From Haloarcula sp. CBA1127 (GTDB taxonomy: Archaea > Halobacteriota > Halobacteria > Halobacteriales > Haloarculaceae): a DNA stretch of 64,000 bases. Positions 17,855 through 27,648 of the stretch are shown in pieces. Every line of letters starts with the position of its first letter. The stretch's first letter is position 1. The notes below the pieces were generated by a model, which saw only the letters and a list, made by a program, of their open reading frames with translations, ran no database searches and was not told the DNA's origin. The translations under genes and the position numbers were made by a program. The stretch lies in assembly GCF_001485575.1 (NCBI RefSeq), contig NZ_BCNB01000006.1, positions 1,116,001 to 1,180,000 on the forward strand. Reading direction: 5' to 3'.

Positions 17855-19225
17855 TTACTCCTCGACAGCTGCGTCGGCGGCATCAGCATCGGCGTCCGTG
17901 TCGTCTTCGTCATCAGGATTTTCGACGACCTCGATGCCGCGGTTGTTGACTGCCGACGGATCGAGCCCGACCTCCTGCAGGAAGTTCTTGTACTCGCGCT
18001 CGCACTGCTCGGCGTCCTTCTGCCGGTCGCTGGCGCGGTCACACAGTGCGATGAGGTCCTCGGGTACGTCGTTACTGTAGACGATCCAGTGGTTGATGAG
18101 GTCCGAGAGGCGGCGAATCGGCGAGGTGAAGTGGCCGTAGATCTCGAAGTTCAGGGCGTGGTGGCCGCCGAAGGGGTCGTTCATGTACTTCGCGCGGGGC
18201 ATCACCTTCATTACGGCCCACTGAATCTTATCGAGCTGGCGACCGGGGGCCTGTTCGAGCGTGGCGTTGACGGCCTTCCGCGGGTCGTCCCAGGCGTCGC
18301 CGGGGATGGAGACGCCGTCGAGTTCCTGAATCTCGACCAGCGCCTCGTCCCACTCGTCGGGGCTGGGCTGTGGGTGGACGCGGTACATTGCCTCGACGCC
18401 GCGGTTCCACATCAGCTCGTGCGTGACGGCCTTGTTCGCCTTCAGCATGCACTCCTCGATGATAGTGTGCGCGCGGTCACGGGCGGGATTGAGGACGAGT
18501 GACCCCTCCTCTTTGCGCTGCTCGTGCATCCGGTCGGCCAGTTCCCAGACGCGCTCGGTCTTCTCGGCAAGGTCGACGCTCTGGTCTTCCAGGACGTCTT
18601 CTGCGGTTTCTGGCTCGTCCAGCAGGCGCTCGGCCTCGGTGTAGGTCAGTCGGGCGTCCGAGCGGATGACGGACTTGTAGATGTTGATCTCCTCGTAGCC
18701 GAGGTTCTCCTTGTCGAGATGCATCTCGACGGTGTGGGCTAGGCGGTCCTCGTTCGGGACCAGCGAACACACCGTCTCGGCGAGGACGGGCGGCAGCATG
18801 TGGACGGTGTACGCCGGGAGGTAAACGGTGTTCCCCCGCTCGACGGCCTGCTCCCACATCTTCGTGTCGGGGTTGACGTAGTGGGTCACGTCGGCGATGT
18901 GGACCCAGAGAACGATCTCGTCCTCGCGTTCCTCGATGGAGATGGCGTCATCGAAGTCCTGGGCGTCGATAGGGTCAGTCGTCCAGGTGGTCATCTCCCG
19001 GAGGTCCTGCCGCTCGTCGACCTCGTCTTCAATCTCTGCCTGAACGCCCTTCGTACGCTCCTTGGCCTCCTCCAGTACCTCCGGCGGGAACTCGTCGGGG
19101 ATGCCGAACTTCTCGAACAGTTCCTCACGCTTGTTCTCCAGATGTCGTGCCATCTCCGGGTCGATCTCGACGGGGCCTTGCCCCTCGGCGGTCCCGGCGG
19201 CCGCCTGCGCGTCCTCTGTAGTCAT
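17855..19225 (-). CDS. rnr: RNB-domain 3'-5' exoribonuclease (RNase R-like)
   Basis: A 456-residue member of the RNase II/R family. The RNB catalytic signature DAQDFDDAIS gives the metal-binding aspartates D84, D90, D92 and D93. Downstream motifs include HIADVTHYV and the GHFTSPIRRLSDL segment near residue 370. N-terminal cold-shock domains and the C-terminal S1 domain of bacterial enzymes are missing; instead there is a short helical N-terminus and an acidic tail. Haloarchaea use such RNB proteins for RNA degradation where exosome subunits are lacking. The start at 19225 fits the full N-terminal helix. Confidence 0.9.
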   Translation of the reverse strand: MTTEDAQAAAGTAEGQGPVEIDPEMARHLENKREELFEKFGIPDEFPPEVLEEAKERTKGVQAEIEDEVDERQDLREMTTWTTDPIDAQDFDDAISIEEREDEIVLWVHIADVTHYVNPDTKMWEQAVERGNTVYLPAYTVHMLPPVLAETVCSLVPNEDRLAHTVEMHLDKENLGYEEINIYKSVIRSDARLTYTEAERLLDEPETAEDVLEDQSVDLAEKTERVWELADRMHEQRKEEGSLVLNPARDRAHTIIEECMLKANKAVTHELMWNRGVEAMYRVHPQPSPDEWDEALVEIQELDGVSIPGDAWDDPRKAVNATLEQAPGRQLDKIQWAVMKVMPRAKYMNDPFGGHHALNFEIYGHFTSPIRRLSDLINHWIVYSNDVPEDLIALCDRASDRQKDAEQCEREYKNFLQEVGLDPSAVNNRGIEVVENPDDEDDTDADADAADAAVEE

Positions 19226-19291
19226 GTCACCCGGTACGAACAGGGCGTAGTTAGGGCTGTCGGGGTGGGACTGGGCCGTGACTCTCGCGTC

Positions 19292-19576
19292 TCATTCCCT
19301 GTACGCGTCGCCCTCGGAGAGTTCCCGGAACCGTCTCAGGAACGTCTTCTGGTCGGCCTCGCCGGCTCCGGCGGCGTCAAGTGTCGTTTCGAGCCCATCT
19401 CGTGGTTGCTGGCACAGCTCGGCAAAACAGGCTTTACAGAGATGTTCGAACGTCTTGTTTCGGCGGTCCCACCGGTCGCCGTGTTTGTCGTACTCGCGGG
19501 CCTCGGACCGTGAGATAGACTCGCCACACGCGATGCAAGTGACTGACTCCCCCCGGGAATTCCGGGACCCGAACAT
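19292..19576 (-). CDS. Small zinc-finger protein (DUF7562-like)
   Basis: A 94-residue protein starting MFGSRNSRGESVTCIACGES. Two CxxC knuckles (CIACG near residues 14-18 and CKACF near 46-50) make one zinc ribbon, followed by a basic/acidic helical tail (DQKTFLRRFRELSEGDAYRE). Haloarchaeal family of unknown function. The ATG at 19576 is chosen; the longer frame adds a basic extension with poor codon bias that reaches the divergent promoter region. Confidence 0.7.
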   Translation of the reverse strand: MFGSRNSRGESVTCIACGESISRSEAREYDKHGDRWDRRNKTFEHLCKACFAELCQQPRDGLETTLDAAGAGEADQKTFLRRFRELSEGDAYRE

Positions 19577-19705
19577 ACCTACGCGTTGCGGGCGATATCG
19601 TTTAGAACTTTTCGCACAGGCAACAGTCCCCCGTTTTCGGGCCACACGTTTATTCACCCGCCGCCACTACAATGCGTATCGGCTATTCGGAGCCAGGGAC
19701 ACTGA

Positions 19706-21286
19706 ATGAAGCCACCAGAGACACTCGCTCACTCGACGTTGGACACGCTCCCCATCAATATCGCTGTCCTCGACGACGAGGGGACGATCCTGTTCACAAA
19801 CCGCGCCTGGCGGGAGTTCGCGGGCGACGAGGACGGGGAGATGGAGGGGACGAACTACTTCACGACGACCGATGTCGACGCCGACGAATACGCTGGACAG
19901 GCAGTCGGCGGCATCGAGTCGGTCATCAACGGTGAGCAGGACCTGTTCACGATGGAGTACCCGTGTCACTCTCCGGAAGAGAAGCAGTGGTTTCTGATGC
20001 GGGTCGCGCCGCTGCCGGAGGACGAGGCCGGGAGCGCGGTTGTGGCACACATCGATATCACCCAGCGGAAACTCGCCGAACTGGCGGCCGAGCGACGGAG
20101 CGAGGAACTCAAGGCCGAGCGCCAGAACCTCAAACAACTCGTCGACCGGGTCGACGGGCTGCTGAAGGCGGTGATGGGCGACGTGCTGACCGTCGACTCG
20201 CGGGAGGCCATCGAGCAGACCGTTTGTGACCGGCTGGCCACGGTCGACTCCTACCAGTTCGCATGGGTGTCCGAACTCGACTTGCGCGACGAGACGCTGT
20301 CGTCGACGGCCCTATCGGCCGACCGACCGACCTCGTTATCTATCCCGCTTGACGCCGACGACCCGGTCGCGGAGGCGGCTCGTACCGAGGAGATGCAGGT
20401 CGTGACCGATGGCATCGACGAGCAACACAGCCGGCTTGCTGACTCCGACGTGGCATCGGTCGCGGCAGTGCCGCTCGTCTCCGGCGAATCGTTATACGGC
20501 GTGCTCACCGTCTATGCCGACAGCGACGACGTGTTCGACCCCCGAGAACAGGCCGTGCTGGGAACCATCGGCCGGGCGACCGCGGCGGCCATCGATGCTC
20601 GCGAAACCAGCCGGCTGCTGACCGCTGACAACGTCACTGAACTCGAACTGCAGGTCACCGACCCAGACGTTTTTTATATTGACGTGGCAACCGAACTCGG
20701 CTGCTCGATGGAGTATGGCGGGAGCGTCCCCGACGGTGAGGAGACGGTGATGTTCTTCCTCGTCGAGACAGACGACCCCTCGGCTGTCTGTGCCGTCGCC
20801 GCCGACCACCCGCAGGTGTCGGGCGTCTCGCACGTCTCGACGTCGGACTCGTCGGCGCTGTTCGAGTTCACCGTCTCGGACCCACCGGTCGTTTCGGTCG
20901 TCGCCGACCGCGGAGCCCAGACTGGCGACATTCTGGTCGAACCGGGGAAGGCGACAGTCACCGTCACGCTCCCGGCGTCGATGGAGACCCGAAGCGTGGT
21001 CGAGCAGGTCCGCAACCAGTATCCGGAGACAGAACTGCTCTCCGTACGAGAACGGGACGAACCGCCGGCCTCCCGGCAGGCGTTTGTCGCAAACGTCGAG
21101 GAGCGGTTGACCAACCGCCAGCTAACGGCGCTCCGGAAAGGGTTTCTCGGCGGCTTCTTCGACTGGCCACGCGACGTCTCCGGCGAGCAACTGGCCGAGT
21201 CGATGGACATCTGCCCGTCAACGTTCCACCAGCACCTCCGTGCGGGTGAGCGAAAGCTACTGGAAGAAGTGTTCGAAAACTGGTAA
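19706..21286 (+). CDS. Bat-like transcriptional activator (PAS-GAF-HTH_10)
   Basis: A 526-residue regulator with the order PAS (about residues 12-130), short coiled coil, GAF (about 155-300), the Bat-type region (about 315-460) and a C-terminal HTH_10 (about 475-526, ESMDICPSTFHQHLRAGERK). This is the architecture of Bat, the bacterio-opsin activator of Halobacterium, which responds to oxygen and light. The gene lies directly upstream of crtB, a lycopene cyclase gene and brp on the same strand, so retinal or carotenoid synthesis is its likely target. The opsin gene itself is not in the window. Whether it is Bat itself or a paralogue cannot be settled here. Confidence 0.88.
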   Translation: MKPPETLAHSTLDTLPINIAVLDDEGTILFTNRAWREFAGDEDGEMEGTNYFTTTDVDADEYAGQAVGGIESVINGEQDLFTMEYPCHSPEEKQWFLMRVAPLPEDEAGSAVVAHIDITQRKLAELAAERRSEELKAERQNLKQLVDRVDGLLKAVMGDVLTVDSREAIEQTVCDRLATVDSYQFAWVSELDLRDETLSSTALSADRPTSLSIPLDADDPVAEAARTEEMQVVTDGIDEQHSRLADSDVASVAAVPLVSGESLYGVLTVYADSDDVFDPREQAVLGTIGRATAAAIDARETSRLLTADNVTELELQVTDPDVFYIDVATELGCSMEYGGSVPDGEETVMFFLVETDDPSAVCAVAADHPQVSGVSHVSTSDSSALFEFTVSDPPVVSVVADRGAQTGDILVEPGKATVTVTLPASMETRSVVEQVRNQYPETELLSVRERDEPPASRQAFVANVEERLTNRQLTALRKGFLGGFFDWPRDVSGEQLAESMDICPSTFHQHLRAGERKLLEEVFENW

Positions 21287-21541
21287 CCCGTGATTGCGAA
21301 CCCTTCTGCCGGCGGCGGACTCGGGGCGGGATTCCCGAAGCAGTTTGGTAGTCCGCTTATCCCGATAACAACCGTATATACATGTAGTGATACCGAACCA
21401 GTGTCCTATCTGTCGTCAGCGAACGGACAGGACACGCCGCCCCGTGATAGCAGTGCAACCACGGGCCGACCGGACCATTACGCACAGCCTATCGACAAGC
21501 GCGCGACGCATCGTCCGCCAATGACTGCCTGATAGCTTTCA

Positions 21542-22513
21542 ATGCACTCCGATAACATCCAAACCAGCAAATCGATACAGCAGGAAACCGGACGGACGTT
21601 CCACCTTGCGACGCGTCTGCTTCCGGAGCGTATCCGTCACCCGACGTACGTCATGTACGCGTTTTTCCGGGTCGCGGACGAGGTCGTCGACCAGACGGAC
21701 GGGCCGCCGCCGACCGTCCAGCACGAGCAACTGGAGGTAATTCGCGAGGCAGCGCTCGGGAACATCGACCCAGCCGAGACCGACCACGAGGCGGTCATGG
21801 CGGCGTTTCAGGACCTGGCCGAGCGTCACGACATCTCCGAGGAGACGATCAACGTCTTCATCGACGCGATGGAGATGGACATCGCACAGGCCCGCTACGA
21901 GACGTTCGAGGACCTCCGTGAGTACATGGGCGGCTCGGCCGTCGCCGTCGGCCACATGATGACGGAGGTGATGGACCCGCCACAGAAGGCGGAGGCCCTG
22001 CCCCACGCGACGGCACTGGCCGAAGCGTTCCAGCTTTCGAACTTCCTGCGGGACGTTCGCGAGGACATCCACGACTACGGGCGGGTGTATCTTCCACAGG
22101 AGACGCTCGACCGCCACGGCGTCACCGAGGAGCAACTGGCCGACGCCGAGGTCGACGACGCCTTCCGCGCCGTGATGCAGGAGGAACTGGCCCGGACCGA
22201 CGAACTCTACCGCGAGGGCGTCGCCGGCATCCGATACCTCCCGGAGGACTGCCAGTTTGGCGTGTTGCTGGCTGCGGTCCTGTACGCTGACCACCACCGG
22301 CTTATCCGTGACCGCGGGTACGACGTGCTGACGGAGACGCCGGACCTCACCCGTCGCCGCCGGCTATGGCTCCTCGCCCGCACGTGGTGGCACTGGCGGC
22401 GCAACGGCGACCCCGAAGCGACGTTCTACACCGTGAGCGCCGTCTCCGAGCGCGGTCCCGGCGAGACGCCGACGGACGCTCACGGCCACGGGCAACCCGC
22501 GTGGCGTGGATGA
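21542..22513 (+). CDS. crtB: Phytoene synthase
   Basis: A 323-residue squalene/phytoene synthase family enzyme that condenses two geranylgeranyl diphosphates to phytoene, the first step to bacterioruberin and retinal carotenoids. The two Asp-rich Mg-diphosphate motifs are present: DEVVD at residues 46-50 and DVRED at 171-175 in NFLRDVREDIHDYGRVYLP. The C-terminal about 30 residues are a low-complexity tail. The gene is 255 bases downstream of the Bat-like regulator and 48 bases upstream of the lycopene cyclase gene. Confidence 0.95.
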   Translation: MHSDNIQTSKSIQQETGRTFHLATRLLPERIRHPTYVMYAFFRVADEVVDQTDGPPPTVQHEQLEVIREAALGNIDPAETDHEAVMAAFQDLAERHDISEETINVFIDAMEMDIAQARYETFEDLREYMGGSAVAVGHMMTEVMDPPQKAEALPHATALAEAFQLSNFLRDVREDIHDYGRVYLPQETLDRHGVTEEQLADAEVDDAFRAVMQEELARTDELYREGVAGIRYLPEDCQFGVLLAAVLYADHHRLIRDRGYDVLTETPDLTRRRRLWLLARTWWHWRRNGDPEATFYTVSAVSERGPGETPTDAHGHGQPAWRG

Positions 22514-22561
22514 CAGCCACGCACCGGGCATCGTTTTTGACTCCCTGTTGTACCTGAACTA

Positions 22562-23287
22562 ATGTTGCCCACGCTCACGTATCTCCAGTTCCACGCGCTG
22601 TTCGTGGTGCCGGTCGTGGCTGGATTGGCACTGACAGCCACCTACCGCCTCGGGAGCCGCCGGGACGTACTCACAGGGACGGCAATCCTCGCAGGACTGG
22701 CCCTCGTCTACACGACGCCGTGGGATGGCGCACTCATCCGGCGCGGGGTCTGGTGGTACGGTGACGGCGCCGTACTGGCGCGGTTCTGGTCGATACCCCT
22801 CGGCGAGTACCTCTTTTTCATCCTGCAAACGGCGATGGTCGGGCTGTGGGTGGCCCGGTTTCGAGTAGACACGGAGCGCCCGCTCGCCACGCCGACACGA
22901 ACGCGGCTCGTCGGGCTCGCCGCTGCGCTCGTCGTCGTCCTGTCCGGCCTCGCGCTCATGCGCTCTGACTCGGGACTGTACCTCGGCTCCCTGCTGGTCT
23001 GGAGCGGACCGATTCTCGCCATCCAGTGGCTATTCGGGTGGCACTTCCTCGTTGGCGAGTGGCGAACCGTCGGCGGCGCGACACTGGTCCCAATGGCCTA
23101 TCTCTGTGGTATCGACAGCATCGCCATCCGACTCGGCGTCTGGACGATTTCGAAACAGTACACGACCGGCTACACGATTCCCCTGCTCGATCTGCCGATT
23201 GAGGAAGCGGTGTTTTTCTTCCTGACAACGCTGTTCGTCGTGCAGGGGGTCGTGCTCTACATTTGGCTCAGGGACAGATGGGAGTGA
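22562..23287 (+). CDS. crtY: Lycopene beta-cyclase, heterodimer-fusion type
   Basis: A 241-residue membrane protein with about seven helices, of the archaeal fused CrtYc-CrtYd type that cyclises both ends of lycopene to beta-carotene. Each half carries the family motif region: PWDGALI with SIPLGEYLFF in the first half (about residues 53-83) and LPIEEAVFFFLTT in the second (about 217-229). It overlaps the start of brp by ten bases, so cyclisation and cleavage to retinal are coupled genetically. Confidence 0.92.
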   Translation: MLPTLTYLQFHALFVVPVVAGLALTATYRLGSRRDVLTGTAILAGLALVYTTPWDGALIRRGVWWYGDGAVLARFWSIPLGEYLFFILQTAMVGLWVARFRVDTERPLATPTRTRLVGLAAALVVVLSGLALMRSDSGLYLGSLLVWSGPILAIQWLFGWHFLVGEWRTVGGATLVPMAYLCGIDSIAIRLGVWTISKQYTTGYTIPLLDLPIEEAVFFFLTTLFVVQGVVLYIWLRDRWE

Positions 23288-24309
23288 GCTACCGCAGCGC
23301 CGTCGAGCCGTCGGTTCGCTACCGGGTCGCGCTGGCTCCCGGCTGGGTCGCCAGCCTCGTCGTCGTCGCTCCGTTTCTCGCGGGGGTCTCGATACCACTT
23401 GCGCTCCAGTACGCTCCGCTGGTCGTCAGCGCCGTCCTGCTTGGCCTCCCCCACGGCGCGGTCGACCACCTCGCGGTCGCACGGACCCGTGGCGAGCGCC
23501 CGGACTGGCGAGCTATCGCCCGCGTGTTCGCGCTCTACGGCGTCGTTGGTGGGGCTTACGCCGTCACCTGGTTCCTCGCACCCGCGGCGGCCTTCGTCCT
23601 GTTCATCGCGGTGACGTGGTTCCACTGGGGGCAGGGCGACCTGTACGCGTTGCGTGCGCTGGCCGACGCTGACCACCTCCAGTCACTTCCCCAGCGAATC
23701 GGAACCGTCCTCGTCCGGGGCGGCCTGCCGATGCTGGTCCCGTTGCTCGCGTTCCCCGACTGGTATCGCCGCGTCGCGACGGACCTCGTCTCGCTGTTCG
23801 CGCCCGACGCCGCGGCCGCTATCGGCTGGGCGTTCCGGACCGACGTGCGAACCACGCTCGCCCTCGCCTACGGCGTGCTCGTCGTGGCGACGCTAGCTGT
23901 CGGATTCGTCCGTGCCGACGCTCGCCGGCCGTGGCTGCTCGACGCCGGTGAGACGCTGGGCCTGCTCGCGTACTTCGCCCTCGTTCCGCCGGTGCTCGCC
24001 ATCGGGGTGTACTTCTGTCTGTGGCACTCGCTGCGCCACGTCGCCCGCCTCCTGCTGGTTGACGACGACGCCACTGCCGCGCTCCAGAACCACGATCCAA
24101 CGGCGGCGCTGGCGCGGTTCGCCCGCGACGCTGCCCCGCTGACCGCCGCCTCACTCGCCTTGCTCTGCGGACTGTACTTCCTCGTCCCAAATCCACCGGG
24201 GTCCGTCCCGGAGTGGGTCGCGCTGTACCTGGTATTCATCGCCGTCGTCACGCTGCCCCATGTCGTCGTGGTCAGTATCATGGACCGCGAGCAAGGTGTC
24301 TGGGTGTAG
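23278..24309 (+). CDS. brp: Beta-carotene 15,15'-dioxygenase Brp/Blh
   Basis: A 343-residue polytopic membrane protein of the Brp/Blh family that cleaves beta-carotene into two retinal molecules, the chromophore of rhodopsins. Conserved histidines in LPHGAVDH, TWFHWGQGDLY and LWHSLRHVAR, and a late LPHVVVVSIMD, are the expected iron ligands. The ATG at 23278 is chosen over TTG 23263 and overlaps the cyclase stop. With the upstream genes it completes the retinal pathway. Confidence 0.93.
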   Translation: MGVSYRSAVEPSVRYRVALAPGWVASLVVVAPFLAGVSIPLALQYAPLVVSAVLLGLPHGAVDHLAVARTRGERPDWRAIARVFALYGVVGGAYAVTWFLAPAAAFVLFIAVTWFHWGQGDLYALRALADADHLQSLPQRIGTVLVRGGLPMLVPLLAFPDWYRRVATDLVSLFAPDAAAAIGWAFRTDVRTTLALAYGVLVVATLAVGFVRADARRPWLLDAGETLGLLAYFALVPPVLAIGVYFCLWHSLRHVARLLLVDDDATAALQNHDPTAALARFARDAAPLTAASLALLCGLYFLVPNPPGSVPEWVALYLVFIAVVTLPHVVVVSIMDREQGVWV

Positions 24310-24343
24310 TCAGATCTACAGCAGGACAGGACCCGCGCGGCTG

Positions 24344-24607
24344 CTACTGCAACAACTGCCCTATCGTTCCAACCGCAATGAGTCCGGTGGTGGTGAGGAT
24401 TAACCAACTCCACGGCCCGCTGATGTACTGCCACTCCCCTGTGAACAGCAACTGATAGCTCCCAATTGTCAAGAGGGCGGCCCCACCAAGCAACATCAGT
24501 TTCGCTCCGATGGGTCGCTCCCGTGACCTGTGCACTGAAACCCCGAGCAGCACGAAACAGACCCCGATGATAACATTGGCAACTGTCTGGGAGATCGCAA
24601 AGCCCAT
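24344..24607 (-). CDS. Small three-helix membrane protein
   Basis: An 87-residue hydrophobic protein with three predicted transmembrane helices (about residues 6-24, 38-55 and 66-85). No family recognised. The ATG at 24607 is preferred to GTG 24631. It is convergent with brp, 34 bases away, and otherwise isolated. Confidence 0.5.
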   Translation of the reverse strand: MGFAISQTVANVIIGVCFVLLGVSVHRSRERPIGAKLMLLGGAALLTIGSYQLLFTGEWQYISGPWSWLILTTTGLIAVGTIGQLLQ

Positions 24608-24814
24608 GCTAGCGATTCGACAGGAACGCACATAATCGTTTCAGTGCGCCGTCACGCGATGAGACTTGGTCTCTGGGGGTGGCTTACTCATCACACCGGT
24701 TCAGTCACATAGTGAACAGTCCGCTCAACACTGACGGCTGCATACGGACGGAAGACTGGAGAGATAACGGATCGGTCCGAACTGCCAGAAATATTCGGGT
24801 GAAAACTGCGGGCC

Positions 24815-25405
24815 TTACTTGCCCTTGCCGCGGTTGCTGCGCAGCGACGGGCGGGTCTTTTCGCTGCCCTTGCCCTTGCCGCTGAGGCCGCGGTTGCGGC
24901 GGCCGGCACCGGTCAGACCGCGGAAGACGCGGTCAGCCTGGTCGTTGGCACAGATCCACGACAGGTCGTCGTCGTTCTGGATGGCCGGGTGGTTCGGGTC
25001 GATGAGGATGATTTCGTGCCACTTCTGTCGGCCGTCCTGGCCGACGGAGTAGCTGTTGAGCACGCGCAGGTTCGGGAAGGTTCGGGAGGCGCGTTCCTCG
25101 GCGACGCGCTGGATGTCCTTCCGGCGGGTGATGCGCGTAACTCCCTGTCGCTTGGACCGGCGACCGGCCTTGTGTCGGCGCTTGCGTGCGCTGCCCTTGC
25201 GGACGGAGACGCGAGCGACAATAACGCCCTGCTTGGCCTTGTAACCCTGCGAGCGGGCCTTGTCGAGGCGGGTCGGGCGCTCGATGCGCTCGACGGCCCC
25301 TTCGTTGCGCCATTCCTGCTGGCGCTGCCACTGTAGTTCTGCGAGCTGTCCGTCGCCTGGGTTCTTCCAGGCGTCTCGAATGTACGAATATGCACTTCGT
25401 GCCAT
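24815..25405 (-). CDS. rpl15e: Ribosomal protein L15e (eL15)
   Basis: A 196-residue large-subunit protein, starting MARSAYSYIRDAWKNP, with the conserved PTRLDKARSQGYKAKQG block and a strongly basic C-terminus (SLRSNRGKGK). It binds 23S rRNA and its length is typical of archaeal eL15. It is one of the few basic proteins in the window. No other ribosomal protein gene is adjacent. A 260-base gap with no evident gene separates it from the divergent aldehyde oxidoreductase gene. Confidence 0.97.
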   Translation of the reverse strand: MARSAYSYIRDAWKNPGDGQLAELQWQRQQEWRNEGAVERIERPTRLDKARSQGYKAKQGVIVARVSVRKGSARKRRHKAGRRSKRQGVTRITRRKDIQRVAEERASRTFPNLRVLNSYSVGQDGRQKWHEIILIDPNHPAIQNDDDLSWICANDQADRVFRGLTGAGRRNRGLSGKGKGSEKTRPSLRSNRGKGK

Positions 25406-25665
25406 ATGTATTCACCACGGGCGTTGCGTGGTTCAAGTCGCGCGCGGCGCGACTCACATCCCGACCTGCACACGCAGGTGCCCGCTGGTGCCCGTCGTCC
25501 AGCGAGTTACCACGGAATTTGCCGTTCGGACTCTTAAACGGTTCGGACCAGACTTGTGGATGCGACCCGGTCACGAAGACCCAGTGATCGCTGAAACCGT
25601 CAGATATCTGTATTTTAGCAACACAAACCGTTAACTTGCTCGCGGCCAGAGAGTCACGTATTACC

Positions 25666-27612
25666 ATGACAGACCTTGGTGGCTTCCAGGACCACGTGGC
25701 GCGAATCGACCTCGGGGATGGGGACGTAGCCTACGAAGGCATCGACGAGGAAGACGCGAAAAAGTATATCGGTGCACGCGGGCTCGGCGTGAAGTACGTC
25801 TTCGATCAGGGACCGGACGTGGATCCGCTGGGTCCGGACAACCTGCTGGCGTTCATGAACGGACCGCTGACGGGGACACAGGTGACGATGAGCGGTCGCA
25901 TCGCCATCTGTACGAAGTCGCCGCTGACGGGGACAGTCACTGACTCTCATCACGGCGGCTGGTCCGGAGCGCGGCTGAAATGGTCGGGCTTCGACGGACT
26001 GCTGTTTGAGGGTCAGGCTGACGAGCCGGTGTATGCGCTCGTCGAAGACGGTGAGGTGGAACTGCGCGACGCCTCACACCTCTGGGGCCAAGGCGTCCAC
26101 GACACTATCGACGACCTCGAAGGCGAAATCGAGGACGGCTCGCTGGGCAAGAACCTTTCCGTAATGGCCATCGGCCAGGGCGGTGAGAACGAGGTCAAAT
26201 ACGCCTGTATCGTCAACGAGGACGACCGCGCGTCGGGCCGCGGCGGCACCGGCTGCGTGATGGGCAACAAGAACCTCAAAGCCGTTGTCGTCAAGTCCAG
26301 CACCCGGATGCCGAAGCCGAAAGATCAGGAGACGTTCCAGGAGGGCCACAAGCAGGCGATGCAGGTCATCCAGGAGTCCGACGTGACCGCGCCCAATGAA
26401 GGCGGCCTTTCGATGTATGGGACCAACGTCCTGATGAATCCCACCGAGGAGATGGACGGTCTCCCGACGAAAAACGGGAAGTACTCGTCGACGCGAGCGT
26501 ACTCGGACGCGGAGGGCGATGGCGAACGCATCATCGACTCAGAGAACGTCTCGGGCGAGAACGTCCGGGAGAACATCCTGGTCGACGAGCCGACCTGTCA
26601 TTCCTGTCCGGTTGCCTGCAAGAAGGAAGTCGAGGTACAGGCGATGCACAAGGGCGAGGAGATGAACGTCCGCACCGAATCCTACGAGTACGAGTCCGCG
26701 TGGGCGCTCGGCCCGAACTCCGGCCACGTCGAACGCGACAAGATTGCAGTGATGCTCGACCGGTGTAACGACCTCGGCGTCGACACCATCGATGTTGGTA
26801 ACACCATGGCGATGACGATGGAGATGACCGAGGAGGGCAAACTCGACGAACTTGACGACGGTCTGGACTGGGGCGACGCCGACACGATGATCGATATGAT
26901 CGAGATGATCGCCCACCGCGAGACGGAACTCGCGGACCATCTCGCCGAGGGGCCGGACCACCTCGCCGAGGAGTTCGACGCCCACACCAACTCCCTCGCG
27001 GTCAAGGGCCAGACGATGGCCGCCTACGACCCGCGCTGTATGAAGGGGATGGCAATCGGGTACGCGACCTCAAACCGCGGGGCGTGTCACCTGCGCGGCT
27101 ACACCCCAGCAGCCGAAATTCTCGGTATCCCGGAGAAGGTTGACCCGCGAGAGTGGGAGGGCAAAGGCGAGCTGTGTGCTACCTTCCAGGACCTGCACGC
27201 TATCAGCGACTCCTTCGACATCTGCAAGTTCAACGCCTTCGCAGAGGGAATTGAGGAGTACGTCCTGCAGTACAACGGCATGACCGGGCTGGACGTGAGC
27301 GAGGAGGAACTGATGGAGGCCGGCGAGCGCGTCTACAACCTCGAACGGTACTACAACAACCTCGCGGGCTTCGACGGGTCCGACGACGACCTGCCAAACC
27401 GGTTCGTGGAGGGCGACGAGCACGCGATGCCGGCCCAGGGCGGCTCCGAAGGCGAACTCGCGGAACTCTCGAAGATGAAAGACGAGTACTACGAGGTCCG
27501 TGGCTGGGAGAACGGCGTCGTTCCCGACGAGAAACTCGACGAACTGGGAATCGACATCGGCCCCGGAACCGGCGTCAGCTCCGGCGGCGCAGCGGCACCG
27601 AGCGACGACTGA
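25666..27612 (+). CDS. Aldehyde ferredoxin oxidoreductase, tungsten enzyme (copy 1)
   Basis: A 648-residue enzyme of the AOR family, which oxidises aldehydes to carboxylates with ferredoxin through a tungsten-bispyranopterin cofactor and one [4Fe-4S] cluster. Cluster ligands are visible: C311, C314 and C318 in CHSCPVAC, and C520 in DICKF. The cofactor-binding N-terminal region includes YIGARGLGVKYVF and ASGRGGTGCVMGNKNLKAVV. An acidic Gly/Ala tail ends the protein. The ATG at 25666 is chosen. Small genes for ubiquitin-fold and unknown proteins follow within 4 kb, consistent with cofactor assembly. A TATA-like TATTTTAG lies at about 25611. Confidence 0.92.
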   Translation: MTDLGGFQDHVARIDLGDGDVAYEGIDEEDAKKYIGARGLGVKYVFDQGPDVDPLGPDNLLAFMNGPLTGTQVTMSGRIAICTKSPLTGTVTDSHHGGWSGARLKWSGFDGLLFEGQADEPVYALVEDGEVELRDASHLWGQGVHDTIDDLEGEIEDGSLGKNLSVMAIGQGGENEVKYACIVNEDDRASGRGGTGCVMGNKNLKAVVVKSSTRMPKPKDQETFQEGHKQAMQVIQESDVTAPNEGGLSMYGTNVLMNPTEEMDGLPTKNGKYSSTRAYSDAEGDGERIIDSENVSGENVRENILVDEPTCHSCPVACKKEVEVQAMHKGEEMNVRTESYEYESAWALGPNSGHVERDKIAVMLDRCNDLGVDTIDVGNTMAMTMEMTEEGKLDELDDGLDWGDADTMIDMIEMIAHRETELADHLAEGPDHLAEEFDAHTNSLAVKGQTMAAYDPRCMKGMAIGYATSNRGACHLRGYTPAAEILGIPEKVDPREWEGKGELCATFQDLHAISDSFDICKFNAFAEGIEEYVLQYNGMTGLDVSEEELMEAGERVYNLERYYNNLAGFDGSDDDLPNRFVEGDEHAMPAQGGSEGELAELSKMKDEYYEVRGWENGVVPDEKLDELGIDIGPGTGVSSGGAAAPSDD

Positions 27613-27648
27613 GATAGCGCCGGCCGTCGAACACATTTCACTTCTCTA

